DNA from: CBDCWO01 sp965223405
GTDB lineage: Bacteria; Bacteroidota; Bacteroidia; Chitinophagales; Saprospiraceae
Assembly: GCA_965223405.1 (NCBI GenBank)
Contig: CBDCWO010000006.1
Coordinates: 4,960,001-5,024,000, forward strand
Length of the DNA: 64,000 nucleotides
Direction of reading: 5' to 3'
The number at the start of each line of letters is the position of its first letter. The first letter of the stretch is position 1. Position numbers and translations under genes: made by a program. Under the pieces are notes generated by a model. That model was not told the origin of the DNA. It made no database searches and saw only the letters and a program-made list of their open reading frames with translations. This document shows, piece by piece, positions 26,434 through 34,973 of the stretch.

Positions 26434-27366
26434 ATGTCAGCGAAAATAACTGGACTGGTTCCCGCTCCATTTACACCCATGTATGAAGATGGATCCATCA
26501 ATTATCAAATGATTGAACTTCAATATGCCATTTTCCGGCAAAACCGAATCTCTACTATTTTTCTAAATGGCAGTACGGGAGAAGGACTTCACCTGACTAT
26601 TGAAGAGCGAAAAAAAATATTGGAAACCTGGTGTCATATTTCCAATGATACGTTCAAGGTGATAGCTCATGTAGGACATGTTGTACAACAAAAAGCTAAA
26701 GAAATGGCCTCACATGCTCAAGATTGCGGGGTTTATGCCATCTCTACAGTTGGGCCTTTTTATATGAAACCATTAGATATCGACAACCTCATTGATTATT
26801 GTGCGGATATCGCAAATTCTGCTCCTGAGATCCCATTTTATTATTATCATATCCCACAGTTGACGCATGTAAACTTTAACATGGTTGATTTTTTGAGAAT
26901 TGGCAGTTCGCTCATACCAAACCTGGCTGGCATAAAATTTACATCCCTCGATTTTTTAGATTACTCCAGGGCAAGACGTTTTGACAATAGTAGGTTTGAT
27001 TTGCTCTATGGAAACGATGAACTAATGATCAATGGATTTGCCTTTGGAGCACGTGGATTTGTGGGCAGCACTTATAATTTATTTCCGAAGCTTTATTTCG
27101 ACATTATCCAGGCTATCCATTCCAACAATGATCAGAAGGCGCTTAAACTTCAGGAAACTTCTATCGACCTGATAACTACTTTGGCAAAATACGGTTATTC
27201 AAGTGCGGCCAAATCCTCGATGAAATTTTTAGGGATTGATTTTGGTCCCTGTCGTTCCCCTCTGAACAATTTAAGCGATGATGAGATGACCGTTTTAAGG
27301 GAAGAATTATCCCACCTCGGCTTTTTTGAATATGCCCTTGACACCAGATCCGTTCTGAAGAATTAA
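26434..27366 (+). CDS. DHDPS/NAL-family aldolase, N-acetylneuraminate-lyase (NPL) type
   Basis: The 310-residue TIM-barrel lyase uses a Schiff-base lysine. Motifs are GSTGEG (46-51, binds the keto-acid carboxylate), YYYHIP with catalytic Tyr 138, and AGIKFT with Lys 168. The LNGSTGEGLHLTIEER, YHIPQLTHVNF and GFVGSTYN segments resemble N-acetylneuraminate lyases, including the animal NPL type, more than dihydrodipicolinate synthase. The start at ATG 26434 follows the operator; an upstream in-frame TTG would put the operator inside the gene. Neighbours point to uronates and no nanE, nanK or nagA/B is present. Cleavage of 2-keto-3-deoxy sugar acids (KDG or KDN-like) to pyruvate and an aldehyde is therefore as likely as sialate cleavage. 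Confidence 0.85.
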   Translation: MSAKITGLVPAPFTPMYEDGSINYQMIELQYAIFRQNRISTIFLNGSTGEGLHLTIEERKKILETWCHISNDTFKVIAHVGHVVQQKAKEMASHAQDCGVYAISTVGPFYMKPLDIDNLIDYCADIANSAPEIPFYYYHIPQLTHVNFNMVDFLRIGSSLIPNLAGIKFTSLDFLDYSRARRFDNSRFDLLYGNDELMINGFAFGARGFVGSTYNLFPKLYFDIIQAIHSNNDQKALKLQETSIDLITTLAKYGYSSAAKSSMKFLGIDFGPCRSPLNNLSDDEMTVLREELSHLGFFEYALDTRSVLKN

Positions 27367-27454
27367 TTATTGTTTGCATAAGATTATCCATAGCTTAATA
27401 ACTAAACCATGTGAACTTAATTTTCTGTTAATTTTCAAAAATATAGTGAATATC

Positions 27455-27484
27455 TTGGCTAAAATAAAAGGTTTTCTACCTTTG
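27455..27484 (+). promoter_or_regulatory. Promoter of the uronate operon
   Basis: TTG (27455-27457), 19 bases, then TACCTTTG (27477-27484) is the best consensus promoter in the window. It lies 22 bases before the SDR start codon, giving a short leader. No TATGTNNNACATA site is nearby, so this operon may be regulated differently from the lyase gene, or by read-through from it. Confidence 0.7.
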
Positions 27485-27506
27485 GTGAATTGAGAGAAAT
27501 ACGTCT

Positions 27507-28322
27507 ATGAAAAATCAATTTGACATCCAGGGGAAAGTGGCCATCGTGACGGGAGGTGCTGGGGTGCTGGGAGGTGCTATGGCAAGTGGACTTGCCGCAG
27601 TTGGAGCCAAACTAGGAGTGTTGGGACGAACAGTAGAAAAGGTAGAAAAAAAGGTTCAAGAAATTCAACAAAAAGGAGGTGAAGCAATTCCGTTAATTGC
27701 TGATGTATTGAATCAAAAGGAACTGGAAAACGCTCGCAGCAAAGTCCTGGAAAATTATGGAAGTATCGATATTTTGTTGAACGTAGCGGGAGGGAATCAA
27801 CCAGGAGCAACGATCAATCCGGATCAGGATTTTTTTGACCTGTCCATTGACGCCTTTGACCAGGTAGTAGATCTTAATCTCAAGGGGACTGTTCTTCCTA
27901 CTTATATTTTTGCCCGCGAAATGACAGCATCCGGTAAAGGTTCAATAATCAACATCTCATCGCTGGCATCGCAACAACCATTTACCCGAGTCGTTGGATA
28001 TGGTGCAGCTAAAGCTGCGGTCGATAATTTCACCAAATGGCTGGCTGTGGAAATGGCTTCAAAATTTGGAGCAGGAATTAGGGTCAATGCCATCGCACCT
28101 GGAGTCTTTATTGGTGATCAAAACCGAAAATTGTTGTTTGATCATGAAAATGTACTTTCTGCCAGAGGAAGAACCATTATTGAACACACTCCTATGAATC
28201 GCTTTGGCGAACCAGATGAGCTTGTTGGATCGGTCATTTGGCTATGTAGTGATGCTGCTTCTTTCATCACAGGGATAGTGGTACATGTAGATGGTGGATT
28301 CAGTGCCTTTTCAGGCGTATAA
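27507..28322 (+). CDS. SDR oxidoreductase, probable D-mannonate oxidoreductase (fructuronate reductase)
   Basis: A 271-residue classical short-chain dehydrogenase. TGGAGVLGG at 15-23 binds the dinucleotide, NVAGG follows strand 4, ISSLAS carries the catalytic Ser, and YGAAKAA the Tyr-Lys pair. The C-terminus GGFSAFSGV is typical. In many Bacteroidota and in Bacillus (YjmF) an SDR of this size beside uxuA reduces D-fructuronate to D-mannonate in place of the long-chain UxuB. The 12-base gap to uxuA and the presence of uxaC support that role. Sequence alone cannot exclude another sugar-acid substrate. Confidence 0.85.
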   Translation: MKNQFDIQGKVAIVTGGAGVLGGAMASGLAAVGAKLGVLGRTVEKVEKKVQEIQQKGGEAIPLIADVLNQKELENARSKVLENYGSIDILLNVAGGNQPGATINPDQDFFDLSIDAFDQVVDLNLKGTVLPTYIFAREMTASGKGSIINISSLASQQPFTRVVGYGAAKAAVDNFTKWLAVEMASKFGAGIRVNAIAPGVFIGDQNRKLLFDHENVLSARGRTIIEHTPMNRFGEPDELVGSVIWLCSDAASFITGIVVHVDGGFSAFSGV

Positions 28323-28334
28323 ACATTAGGGTGT

Positions 28335-29516
28335 ATGAAGAAGTTTGAACAAACTTGGAGGTGGTTTGGTCCTGGTGACCCCATAAGTTTGTCGCACATT
28401 GCTCAGGCCGGAGCAAGTGGAGTGGTCACCGCGTTGCACCATGTACCCAATGGCGAGATTTGGACTAAACAAGAAATCCAGGAAAGAAAGTTGATTGTTG
28501 AAAAGGCAGGGTTAAAATGGTCTGTAGTGGAAAGCCTACCAGTGAGTGAAGAAATCAAACAACAGACCGGAGGCTGGAAGACTCATTTGAAAAATTATAA
28601 AATGAGTATTCGAAATCTTAGTGAATGTGGTATCCCAACGGTGACTTATAATTTTATGCCAGTCTTGGACTGGTCCCGAACGGATTTGAAATACCGGTTT
28701 GAAGACGGTTCAACCGGCCTGAGATTTGATCCGATATCCTTAGCTGTGTTTGATCTATACATACTCAAAAGAAAAGAAGCCAGACATGCCTATACCTCTG
28801 GGCAACTGAGCAAAGCCAGACAAAAATGGGATGGAATGTCACGCCATGAGCAAGAAAGACTGGTTAAAAATATTCTTGCCGGTCTTCCCGGATCGGAGGA
28901 AGGATACTCTTTGGACCAATTCCAAATAGCACTCGATTCTTACCGCAATATTGACAAGAGTAGATTCAGAACCCACCTAAAATTTTTTCTTGAAGAAATT
29001 ATTCCAGTAGCGGAAGAAGTGAAGATTAAAATGGCTATTCATCCCGATGATCCACCGTATTCAGTACTAGGCCTGCCCAGAATTGCCAGTACCCTCGAAG
29101 ATATGATTACCATCCTTAATATGGTGCAAAACAGGTCACACGGAGTGTGTTTTTGTGCCGGATCATTTGGATCACGTCCGGATAATAACTTAACGGAAAT
29201 GGTTCAGAAAATGGCAGGCCGTATCCATTTCCTTCACCTTCGTAGTGTTGAGATAGATGAAGATGGGGGATTTTATGAGGCCAATCATCTGGAAGGAAAT
29301 GCCAATATGTATGAGATTATGAAGGTTATGCTCAAAGAACAACAAGGGCGTGATCAAGCGATTCCCATGCGGCCTGATCACGGGCACAAAATGTTGGACG
29401 ATTTAGGGAAAATGACAAATCCAGGTTATTCGGCGATTGGGAGATTACGGGGTTTGGCGGAATTAAGAGGTTTGGAGTGGGGGATTCTTAACTCTATGGA
29501 AGAAAAAAGAAAATAA
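28335..29516 (+). CDS. uxuA: Mannonate dehydratase
   Basis: The 393-residue protein is a full-length UxuA. It opens with QTWRWFGPGDPISLSHIAQAG and VVTALHHVPNGEIW, followed by WSVVESLPV, YNFMPVLDW, MAIHPDDPP and the C-terminal MRPDHGH metal motif. It removes water from D-mannonate to give 2-keto-3-deoxy-D-gluconate (KDG), using Mn2+ or Fe2+ in the cytoplasm. It is the second gene of the operon, between the SDR and uxaC, in the order of the glucuronate pathway. Confidence 0.97.
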   Translation: MKKFEQTWRWFGPGDPISLSHIAQAGASGVVTALHHVPNGEIWTKQEIQERKLIVEKAGLKWSVVESLPVSEEIKQQTGGWKTHLKNYKMSIRNLSECGIPTVTYNFMPVLDWSRTDLKYRFEDGSTGLRFDPISLAVFDLYILKRKEARHAYTSGQLSKARQKWDGMSRHEQERLVKNILAGLPGSEEGYSLDQFQIALDSYRNIDKSRFRTHLKFFLEEIIPVAEEVKIKMAIHPDDPPYSVLGLPRIASTLEDMITILNMVQNRSHGVCFCAGSFGSRPDNNLTEMVQKMAGRIHFLHLRSVEIDEDGGFYEANHLEGNANMYEIMKVMLKEQQGRDQAIPMRPDHGHKMLDDLGKMTNPGYSAIGRLRGLAELRGLEWGILNSMEEKRK

Positions 29517-29543
29517 TATTTTATAAATCCTTAATTTACCACA

Positions 29544-30941
29544 ATGACAGCTTTCATGGATGAGGACTTTTTGTTGTACTCAAAATCAGCCAGATATTTA
29601 TATTACGAACATGCCATTAAAATGCCGATTATTGACTACCACAATCATTTGTCACCCCGTGAAATAGCTGAAGACAAACGGTTTTCCAATATAACGGAAG
29701 CCTGGTTAAAAGGGGATCATTATAAGTGGAGGGCTATGAGGGCCAACGGGATTGACGAGAAATACATCACTGGGGGTTCTACTGACCAAGAGAAGTTTAT
29801 GAAATGGGCAGCGACAGTACCTTATACCATGCGTAACCCGCTTTTCCATTGGACACACCTGGAATTGCAAAGATATTTTGGAATTGACCAAATATTGGAC
29901 TCCGAATCCGGAGATCAAATCTATCAGGCGACTTCAGATCTCCTGGATACTCCTGAATTTTCAACCAACAATTTATTGCGTAAAATGGATGTTGAAGTAG
30001 TATGCACTACGGATGATCCTGTCGATTCACTTTCCCATCACAAACAGATCGCAAATAGCGACTTTGAAATCAAAGTATTTCCGGCTTTCCGACCCGACAA
30101 GGCCATTTTGATTACGGCAACCGGATATCGGCAATACATTCTTCAATTGCAAGAAACCAACAATTACGAAATTAACAGCATAGATGACCTACTTGAAGTA
30201 CTTCACGAACGGATAACCTACTTTCATGAAGCCGGTTGCCGGTTGGCAGATCATGGGTTGGAACATATTTATGCAGAAGACTTTACTATTGAGTCGGTCA
30301 ACCAAACATTCCTGCGGAAAATGGAAGGAAAACCCATCAGTCCTGGTGAGGCCCTGGAGTACCAATCAGCTGTATTATATTTTTTAGCTGAAATGTACCA
30401 CCAACGGGAATGGACCATGCAGTTCCACTTAGGAGCTTTGCGAAGTAATAGCGAGCGGTTGATGAATTCTTTAGGTGCGGATGTTGGTTGTGACTCGATT
30501 GGAGATTGGCCACAGGCAATGGCACTAGGCGCTTTTTTAAATCGACTCGATAAAGATGAAAAATTGGCCAAAACCATATTATATAATTTGAATCCCGCTG
30601 ATAATGAAATATTTGCTACGATGGCTGGAAATTTTCAGGATGGACGGGTTCCAGGTAAAATGCAATGGGGATCGGCTTGGTGGTTTCTGGACCAAAAAGA
30701 CGGCATGGAAAAGCAAATAAATACATTGTCCAATATGGGATTGCTAAGCCGGTTTGTAGGTATGCTTACAGATAGTCGAAGTTTTCTTTCTTTCCCCAGA
30801 CATGAGTATTTTAGGCGTATATTATGTAACCTTATTGGTGATGATATAGAGACCGGACAACTCCCAAATGATCTTTCCTGGTTAGGTAAAATGGTTGAAG
30901 ATATTTGTTATCACAATGCAAAAACCTATTTTGGGTTTTAA
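29544..30941 (+). CDS. uxaC: Glucuronate (uronate) isomerase
   Basis: The 465-residue amidohydrolase-superfamily enzyme begins with a typical UxaC N-terminus and has the metal ligands His 33 and His 35 in DYHNHLSP. TTDDPVDSL, QFHLGALR and LTDSRSFLSFPRHEYFRR near the C-terminus are diagnostic. It isomerises D-glucuronate to D-fructuronate and D-galacturonate to D-tagaturonate. Here the downstream SDR/uxuA pair points to the glucuronate/iduronate side, since no tagaturonate reductase or altronate dehydratase is present. It lies 27 bases after uxuA and 15 before the TRAP binding protein. Confidence 0.97.
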   Translation: MTAFMDEDFLLYSKSARYLYYEHAIKMPIIDYHNHLSPREIAEDKRFSNITEAWLKGDHYKWRAMRANGIDEKYITGGSTDQEKFMKWAATVPYTMRNPLFHWTHLELQRYFGIDQILDSESGDQIYQATSDLLDTPEFSTNNLLRKMDVEVVCTTDDPVDSLSHHKQIANSDFEIKVFPAFRPDKAILITATGYRQYILQLQETNNYEINSIDDLLEVLHERITYFHEAGCRLADHGLEHIYAEDFTIESVNQTFLRKMEGKPISPGEALEYQSAVLYFLAEMYHQREWTMQFHLGALRSNSERLMNSLGADVGCDSIGDWPQAMALGAFLNRLDKDEKLAKTILYNLNPADNEIFATMAGNFQDGRVPGKMQWGSAWWFLDQKDGMEKQINTLSNMGLLSRFVGMLTDSRSFLSFPRHEYFRRILCNLIGDDIETGQLPNDLSWLGKMVEDICYHNAKTYFGF

Positions 30942-30956
30942 AACCGGGATAAACGT

Positions 30957-31940
30957 ATGAATTATTTTTATAGTCGAATACCAGTTGGGGTTTTTCTAAT
31001 ATTGCTTCTGTTATCTTGTCAACAGATTAAGCCGGGAAAAACACTTTTTTTAGCCCATTCACTGCCTACTTCACATCCTGTACATTTAGGGATTGTGGAA
31101 TTTCAGAGATTAGTTAATTTGAAATCAAACGGACAGCTACAGATAAAGATATTTCCCGACGGTCAGTTGGGAAGTGAAAGGGAGCTGTTGGAACTGTTAC
31201 AAATTGGCAGTGTCGCAATGACCAAAGTAAGTGCGGCAACCATGGCCAACTTTGCTCCTGATTATGAAGTACTAGGTGTTCCTTATTTGTTCAGAGACCA
31301 CGATCATTTATTCAGGGTGTTGGAAGGGGAAATAGGACAGCAATTGTTGAGCAGTAGTCGTGATTTTTGGCTACAGGGATTATGTTTTTATGATGCAGGC
31401 AGTAGAAGTTTTTATTCAAAAAGTAAACCCATTCATTCTCCGGAGGATTTGAAAGGATTGAAAATAAGGGTTATGAATCATCAAATGTCTCTGGAAATGG
31501 TCAATGCCATGGGTGGCGCTGCCACGCCAATGGCTTTTGGGGAACTTTATACTGCTTTACAGCAGGGGGTGGTAGACGGTGCTGAGAACAATCCACCCTC
31601 CCTGGTTACATCCAATCATTATGAAGTATGCAAGTATTATACCTTGGACGAACACACCGCACTACCGGATGTACTGGTCATTGGTACCAAATTCTGGGAT
31701 AAGCTAAGTGAAGAAGAAAGGCATTGGCTCAAATCTGCAGCAGACGAATCGGGAACGGCACAAAAACAATATTGGGCCGAATCCGTCGCGGAATGTATGG
31801 AAATATTAAAAAAGGCCAATGTGGAAATTATCAAACCTGATAAATCTTTGTTCTCAGCAAAAACCAAGTCGGTTATGGAAAACTTTGCCAAAGATGCCAA
31901 AATGAAAAGTTTAATTGAAGCAATACAAAACACCTTATGA
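30957..31940 (+). CDS. TRAP transporter solute-binding protein (DctP family), lipoprotein
   Basis: The 327-residue protein has a lipoprotein signal (LILLLLSC). The DctP fold is clear: SLPTSHPVHLGIVEF near the start, FPDGQLGSERELLE, VPYLFRDHDHLF, and LKGLKIRVMN with the conserved Arg that pairs with a substrate carboxylate, then ALQQGVVDGAENNP. It captures an organic or sugar acid and hands it to the QM permease. The operon of uronate catabolism makes glucuronate or a similar hexuronate the best guess. SiaP-type sialic acid binding is possible because of the lyase upstream. Being a lipoprotein rather than a free periplasmic protein is usual in this phylum. Confidence 0.93.
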   Translation: MNYFYSRIPVGVFLILLLLSCQQIKPGKTLFLAHSLPTSHPVHLGIVEFQRLVNLKSNGQLQIKIFPDGQLGSERELLELLQIGSVAMTKVSAATMANFAPDYEVLGVPYLFRDHDHLFRVLEGEIGQQLLSSSRDFWLQGLCFYDAGSRSFYSKSKPIHSPEDLKGLKIRVMNHQMSLEMVNAMGGAATPMAFGELYTALQQGVVDGAENNPPSLVTSNHYEVCKYYTLDEHTALPDVLVIGTKFWDKLSEEERHWLKSAADESGTAQKQYWAESVAECMEILKKANVEIIKPDKSLFSAKTKSVMENFAKDAKMKSLIEAIQNTL

Positions 31941-32434
31941 ATAAAATATACAAACTCATCAATCAATTTATTGTCCATTTTCTGGTACTGATATTTGCTT
32001 TATTGGTCATCGATGTATTATGGCAGGTATTTTCCCGGTATGTAATCGGGAGATCAAGCTCATTTACGGAAGAATTTGCCCGGTTTGCCATGATTTGGCT
32101 GGCGATTTTGGGAGCCGCATATTTGAATGGCCAAAGAGGTCACTTGGCGATTGATTTTTTAGTCCGAAAGCTGCCACCTGAAAGGCAGAAACGACGTGGG
32201 GTAATAATTGAACTTTTAATGTTATTGTTTGCCTTGGTAGTAATGGTAATTGGGGGTATTAACTTGGTTTACATCACCTTATCACTCGGTCAAAAGTCGT
32301 CTGCATTAGGGGTTCCCTTAGGAATAGTTTACTCCATAGTACCGTTTAGCGGGTTACTAATCATTTTCTATTCCATCTACAACATATTCCATATGGAAGA
32401 AGCCATTTCAACCACTAAAATTGTAGAGCCATGA
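31937..32434 (+). CDS. TRAP transporter small permease (DctQ family)
   Basis: A 165-residue membrane protein with four hydrophobic helices. The DctQ motif FTEEFARFAMIWLAILGAA is in helix 2, followed by GHLAIDFLV. It overlaps the binding-protein gene and the large-permease gene by four bases on each side, so all three are translationally coupled. It forms the scaffold of the QM complex and uses the sodium gradient together with the large subunit. Confidence 0.93.
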   Translation: MNKIYKLINQFIVHFLVLIFALLVIDVLWQVFSRYVIGRSSSFTEEFARFAMIWLAILGAAYLNGQRGHLAIDFLVRKLPPERQKRRGVIIELLMLLFALVVMVIGGINLVYITLSLGQKSSALGVPLGIVYSIVPFSGLLIIFYSIYNIFHMEEAISTTKIVEP

Positions 32435-33735
32435 GTATTGAAGTGGTGAGTATAATTGTTCTATTTGTCAGTTTTTTCTTCCTTTTACTCTACGGATTGC
32501 CGGTAGCCTATAGTATTGGAATTTCGACTACCTTGACCATTCTGTTGAATATTGCCTTTACACCTGGAATTACAACTATTTGCCAAAGAATGACAACGGG
32601 TATTGACAGTTTTGCCTTACTGGCGATACCTTTTTTTATTTTGGCAGGAGAGTTGATGAATAGGGGAGGGATTGCCAATCGCTTAATAAATTTTGCCAAG
32701 TCGTTGGTCGGAAGCCTCCCCGGAGGTTTGGCTTACGTCAATGTCATGGCGGCCATGTTATTCGGAGCTATTTCCGGGTCGGCAGTGGCTGCGGCTTCTG
32801 CGATAGGAAGTATTATGACCGACCGAATGGAAGAGGAAGGTTATCCCAGACCCTTTAGTGCTGCGATAAATATTACCTCATCAACGACCGGGCTACTCAT
32901 TCCGCCAAGTAATGTTCTAATTGTTTACGCACTTGCCAGTGGGGGTGCGGCATCTGTCGCATCTCTGTTCGTTGCCGGGTATTTGCCAGGTATCCTGGTA
33001 GGGGTAGCCCTGATGATTGTTATCTCAGTCATGGCCAGAAAACGAAAGTTTAAACCTGGCGATAAAGTTTCGTTGCGCAAATTATGGTATGATTTCAGAC
33101 GGTCATTTTTCAGTTTGATGCTTTTGGTAGTTGTGGTTGGAGGGATTGTAGCCGGCGTATTTACCGCGACAGAAGCTGCCGGAGTTGCCGTTTTATATGC
33201 TGCTGTTTTGGGGCTTTCCTATAAGGCCATTACATTAAAAGACTTTCCATCAATTTTTTTGAGTAGTGCAAAAACAACATCCATTGTAATGTTTCTGATT
33301 TGTACTTCGATGGCGATGTCCTGGTTATTTTCATTTGAGAGTATTCCCCAACTGATGACAACCTTCATGTTGGAAAGTGTAAGTAACCCGATTCTCATTT
33401 TTCTAACCATCAACATTACGTTGCTGGTAGTTGGAACCTTTATGGACATGACTCCAGCCGTACTAATTTTTACACCCATATTTTTGCCAGTAGTTACCCA
33501 ATTGGGCATGGATCCAGTGCACTTTGGAATAATTATGGTCTTAAACCTTTGCATTGGAGTATGTACTCCTCCAGTTGGAACAATTTTGTTTGTGGGTAGC
33601 GGGGTAGCTAAGATTTCCGTATCGCAGGTAATTAAACCGTTGATTCCCTTATTAATTACGATGATCGTTGTTTTGTTAATTATAACCTACCTGCCTGGAA
33701 TCTCTATGTGGTTGCCTAAATTATTCGGACTTTAA
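32431..33735 (+). CDS. TRAP transporter large permease (DctM family)
   Basis: The 434-residue protein has about 11-12 membrane segments. Hallmarks are FALLAIPFFILAGELMNRGG, FGAISGSAVAAASAIGSI (the substrate/sodium hairpin), TGLLIPPSNVLIVYALASGG, FTATEAAGVAVLYA and LNLCIGVCTPPVGTILFVG. It is the transport channel of the system. It ends 26 bases before the kinase gene. Confidence 0.95.
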   Translation: MSIEVVSIIVLFVSFFFLLLYGLPVAYSIGISTTLTILLNIAFTPGITTICQRMTTGIDSFALLAIPFFILAGELMNRGGIANRLINFAKSLVGSLPGGLAYVNVMAAMLFGAISGSAVAAASAIGSIMTDRMEEEGYPRPFSAAINITSSTTGLLIPPSNVLIVYALASGGAASVASLFVAGYLPGILVGVALMIVISVMARKRKFKPGDKVSLRKLWYDFRRSFFSLMLLVVVVGGIVAGVFTATEAAGVAVLYAAVLGLSYKAITLKDFPSIFLSSAKTTSIVMFLICTSMAMSWLFSFESIPQLMTTFMLESVSNPILIFLTINITLLVVGTFMDMTPAVLIFTPIFLPVVTQLGMDPVHFGIIMVLNLCIGVCTPPVGTILFVGSGVAKISVSQVIKPLIPLLITMIVVLLIITYLPGISMWLPKLFGL

Positions 33736-33761
33736 TATGTTTAACCTTTAATACTTTACTT

Positions 33762-34799
33762 GTGAAAAAAATTGTCACTTTCGGTGAAATTATGCTGCGG
33801 CTCAGTCCTCCGGGATTTAGACGTTTCTCTCAGGCTTCATCCTTTGAGATCGTTTATGGCGGTGGAGAAAGCAACGTCGCAGTGTCGTTGGCAAATTATG
33901 GAATGGAAGTGGAATTCGTATCGCGAATTCCTAGCACGGATATCGGTGAATGCGCATTAATGGAGATGCGCAAACGTCGTGTAGGTGTAAATCATGTGGT
34001 GAGAGGAGGTGAACGATTAGGGATTTATTTTTTGGAAATTGGCGCCGTAAGCAGAGGGAGTAAAGTGGTTTATGATCGTGCTCACTCCGGAATGGCCACT
34101 ATTGAAAAAGGCATGGTAGATTGGGAAAAAGTTTTGGCTGATGCTGGATGGTTTCATTGGACCGGCATCACTCCTGCTATTTCTCAAGGAGCGGCAGATG
34201 CTTGTCTGGAAGCCGTGCAGGTGGCAAACACTTTGGGCATACCTGTGTCCACCGACCTAAATTATCGCAAGAATCTATGGAAATATGGGAAAAGCCCAGC
34301 TGATATTATGCCGGCCCTAGTGGCTGGCTGTGATGTAATCCTGGGAAATGAAGAAGATGCTGAAAAGCATTTTGGAATCCATCCGGAAGGGGTAGATGTT
34401 ACCCTCGGTAAGTCCGTCGATGCCAAAGCCTATACCTCAGTGTGTCAACAGTTGATGAAGAAATTTCCAAGATGTACCAAAGTTATTATTACTTTGCGTG
34501 GATCTATTAGTGCTTCGCATAATTCCTGGGCAGGTGTCCTGTATGACGGAAAGACCTTATATGAATCACGTACTTATCAAATCACACACATCGTAGATCG
34601 GGTCGGCGGTGGAGATAGTTTTATGGGGGGGTTAATCTATGGTTTACATCAATATCCTGCAGATAATCAAAAAGCCCTTGATTTTGCTGTAGCCGCGTCT
34701 TGTTTAAAGCATACGATTCATGGAGATGCAAATTTGGTCACCGTTGCCGAAGTAGAAAAATTGATGGCCGGTGATGCCAGTGGCAGAGTAAGCAGGTAA
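33762..34799 (+). CDS. kdgK: 2-keto-3-deoxygluconate kinase (PfkB family)
   Basis: A 345-residue ribokinase-fold enzyme. It begins KKIVTFGEIMLRLSPPG, with GGGESNVAVSLANYG near 33-47 as the substrate site and DRVGGGDSFMGGLIYGL near the C-terminus as the PfkB signature with the catalytic Asp. STDLNYRKNLW is typical of KDG kinases. It phosphorylates KDG from UxuA to KDPG. It is the last gene of the operon and starts at GTG. No KDPG aldolase (eda) is in the window, so KDPG must be cleaved by an enzyme encoded elsewhere, or some KDG may be split directly by the lyase at 26434. Confidence 0.92.
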   Translation: MKKIVTFGEIMLRLSPPGFRRFSQASSFEIVYGGGESNVAVSLANYGMEVEFVSRIPSTDIGECALMEMRKRRVGVNHVVRGGERLGIYFLEIGAVSRGSKVVYDRAHSGMATIEKGMVDWEKVLADAGWFHWTGITPAISQGAADACLEAVQVANTLGIPVSTDLNYRKNLWKYGKSPADIMPALVAGCDVILGNEEDAEKHFGIHPEGVDVTLGKSVDAKAYTSVCQQLMKKFPRCTKVIITLRGSISASHNSWAGVLYDGKTLYESRTYQITHIVDRVGGGDSFMGGLIYGLHQYPADNQKALDFAVAASCLKHTIHGDANLVTVAEVEKLMAGDASGRVSR

Positions 34800-34973
34800 T
34801 TTATTACGGTCTGCAGTACGTCGTAAAAGGCGTATGACAGGAGGACATGACAGGAAGAGATGAATGATTTAGGCTAGACAAATAATGCAACGCATTGAAC
34901 TGCCAACTAAACATCTATTATTTTGGTAGTTTTTACTTTCGTCGTATCTTAGGGAAGAGAGAATTTCTGTACT

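Noticed and set aside
26434..33735. A full sialic-acid (nan) catabolic operon with a SiaPQM transporter
   Set aside because: Only the lyase fits; the enzymes that follow are uronate enzymes and nanE, nanK and nag genes are absent.
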